Positions 63,203 to 64,000 of a DNA stretch of 64,000 nucleotides are shown piece by piece. The notes under the pieces were generated by a model. The model searched no databases and was not told the DNA's origin. It was given only the letters and a program-made list of their open reading frames with translations. The stretch's first letter is position 1; every line of letters begins with the position of its first letter. Both the position numbers and the translations under genes were made by a program. Origin of the DNA: Haliclystus octoradiatus (taxonomy: Eukaryota > Cnidaria > Staurozoa > Stauromedusae > Haliclystidae); contig OU744447.1 in assembly GCA_916610825.1 (NCBI GenBank), positions 3,026,146-3,090,145 of the forward strand. The letters are read 5' to 3'.

Positions 63203-64000
63203 ATGGATGAATCGTTCGAGCAATTCATAATTCAAAATGATTTAAATGAAGACATATGTGATGGTCTCGTTAAACACAAGGTAAGATATCACATTTCTTT
63301 GTACTATATCTTGACTTGTCTGGAATAGCAAATTATTTGAAATGAAGTAACCTCACCCATTGAAAGGTATGGAACAAGACAAATACGTACGCAAGTATAA
63401 AAGATATACGCAAACGATGTTTGGGTTTTATTTTGGTTTATCGTTCTCGGAAAAACTGCGTTGTGAATTGAGAGACCTAGTGACGAATTTGTTTCCAAGA
63501 ACTGGGATAATCCTAAAGTGGGTGTATCCTACAAATATTTTTATTATTATTCGTAAAAATAAATAATGGTTGATATGTATTAACATTCATTCTAAATAAC
63601 GTTAATTTTATTTAATAGTAATGATAACAATGCTGCTAATAGTTATCAATATTAATGACATTAATGGCAATTAATTTTATTTTCAGTTCAATACGTTAAA
63701 ACGTTTGGAAATGCTTTCCAGACATACATCATACCTAAAAACGTTGGAACTTGAAGGGGTCAATGAGATGGAGTTGAAGGACTCGTTGATGAATATAAGT
63801 AGCGAACACCAAACCACCACTGTCCTACATGCATCGTCAACAAACTCAATGATAAACTCTAGCGAAGTTGATAACAGGTAAAATATTAATATATTACTAT
63901 ATACAACTATTTCCAAGAGCTGGTAATTCACAACAAACATTATCTTGGCTGGCATTGTAGCTTGGTATTTGTTCATTATTTAAATTTATAGATTTGATGT
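63203..64000 (+). CDS. Second gene of the CACTA-type element, SAM-like N terminus (3' incomplete)
   Basis: Exon 1, 63203-63280, encodes MDESFEQFIIQNDLNEDICD plus LVKHK and ends at GTAAGA in phase 0. Exon 2, 63687-63877, begins after TTTTCAG with FNTLKRLEMLSRHTSYLKTL and ends at GTAAAA in phase 2. The joined ~90 residues read like a helical bundle of the SAM-domain kind (FEQFI..NDL...I...L..H.F.TL..L). The tail is serine- and asparagine-rich. The gene continues past the window end. Its divergent arrangement with the transposase suggests it is the accessory protein of the same element. An upstream in-frame ATG at 63092 would add a hydrophobic N terminus and seems less likely. SAM assignment is tentative. 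Confidence 0.55.

Overview
This window is AT-rich nuclear DNA from a metazoan, most likely a marine invertebrate. The host exons are short, intron-rich and bounded by GT/AG. The families seen are an adhesion GPCR and a receptor-type tyrosine phosphatase domain. The mobile elements (CR1/Jockey-like LINEs, a Penelope-like fragment, an animal CACTA-type transposon, an invertebrate-type reverse transcriptase) fit tunicates, cnidarians or similar groups. The sequence alone does not fix the species. A run of 200 N at 40493-40692 shows this is a scaffold, not one contiguous read-through.

Layout. 1-4407: repeat-rich flank. The first ~1.07 kb matches the 3' flank of the GPCR gene downstream. 4408-14256 (+): seven well-phased exons of an adhesion GPCR (GAIN remainder, GPS, full 7TM), with a Penelope-like fragment in the 4.9-kb intron. 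14257-21980: a second and a third copy of the GPCR-flank sequence, a large foldback element (17370-18930), a ~235-bp tandem repeat and a 64-bp tandem repeat. 22103-22869 (-): an unassigned, partly disrupted coding fragment. 22930-24090 (+): a decayed LINE. 27108-30603 (+): the C-terminal part of a receptor-type tyrosine phosphatase domain whose catalytic motifs are altered (WPN for WPD), probably a pseudophosphatase.

30858-49059 is bounded by perfect 20-bp inverted ends next to a possible TA duplication and may be one large element. It holds a satellite of ~21 units of 179 bp, a membrane-anchor exon candidate, and an array of repeat units that each carry a splice-acceptor-like and a donor-like edge. 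Within it, 33552-40492 is repeated as 40693-47633 on the two sides of the N gap. Both edges of the repeat fall exactly on the gap, so this is most simply two overlapping contig ends that were not merged. The true length is then about 7.1 kb less.

51910-54207 is a ~253-bp tandem array split by a 5'-truncated LINE. 56100-58720 (-) is a broken reverse-transcriptase element. 59385-64000 carries a CACTA-type transposon. A six-exon transposase on the minus strand reads through without a stop (900 residues by my splice model). A divergent second gene on the plus strand, sharing a ~320-bp spacer, runs off the window end. The host genes have no evident functional link to each other. The transposase and its divergent partner probably act together in transposition.
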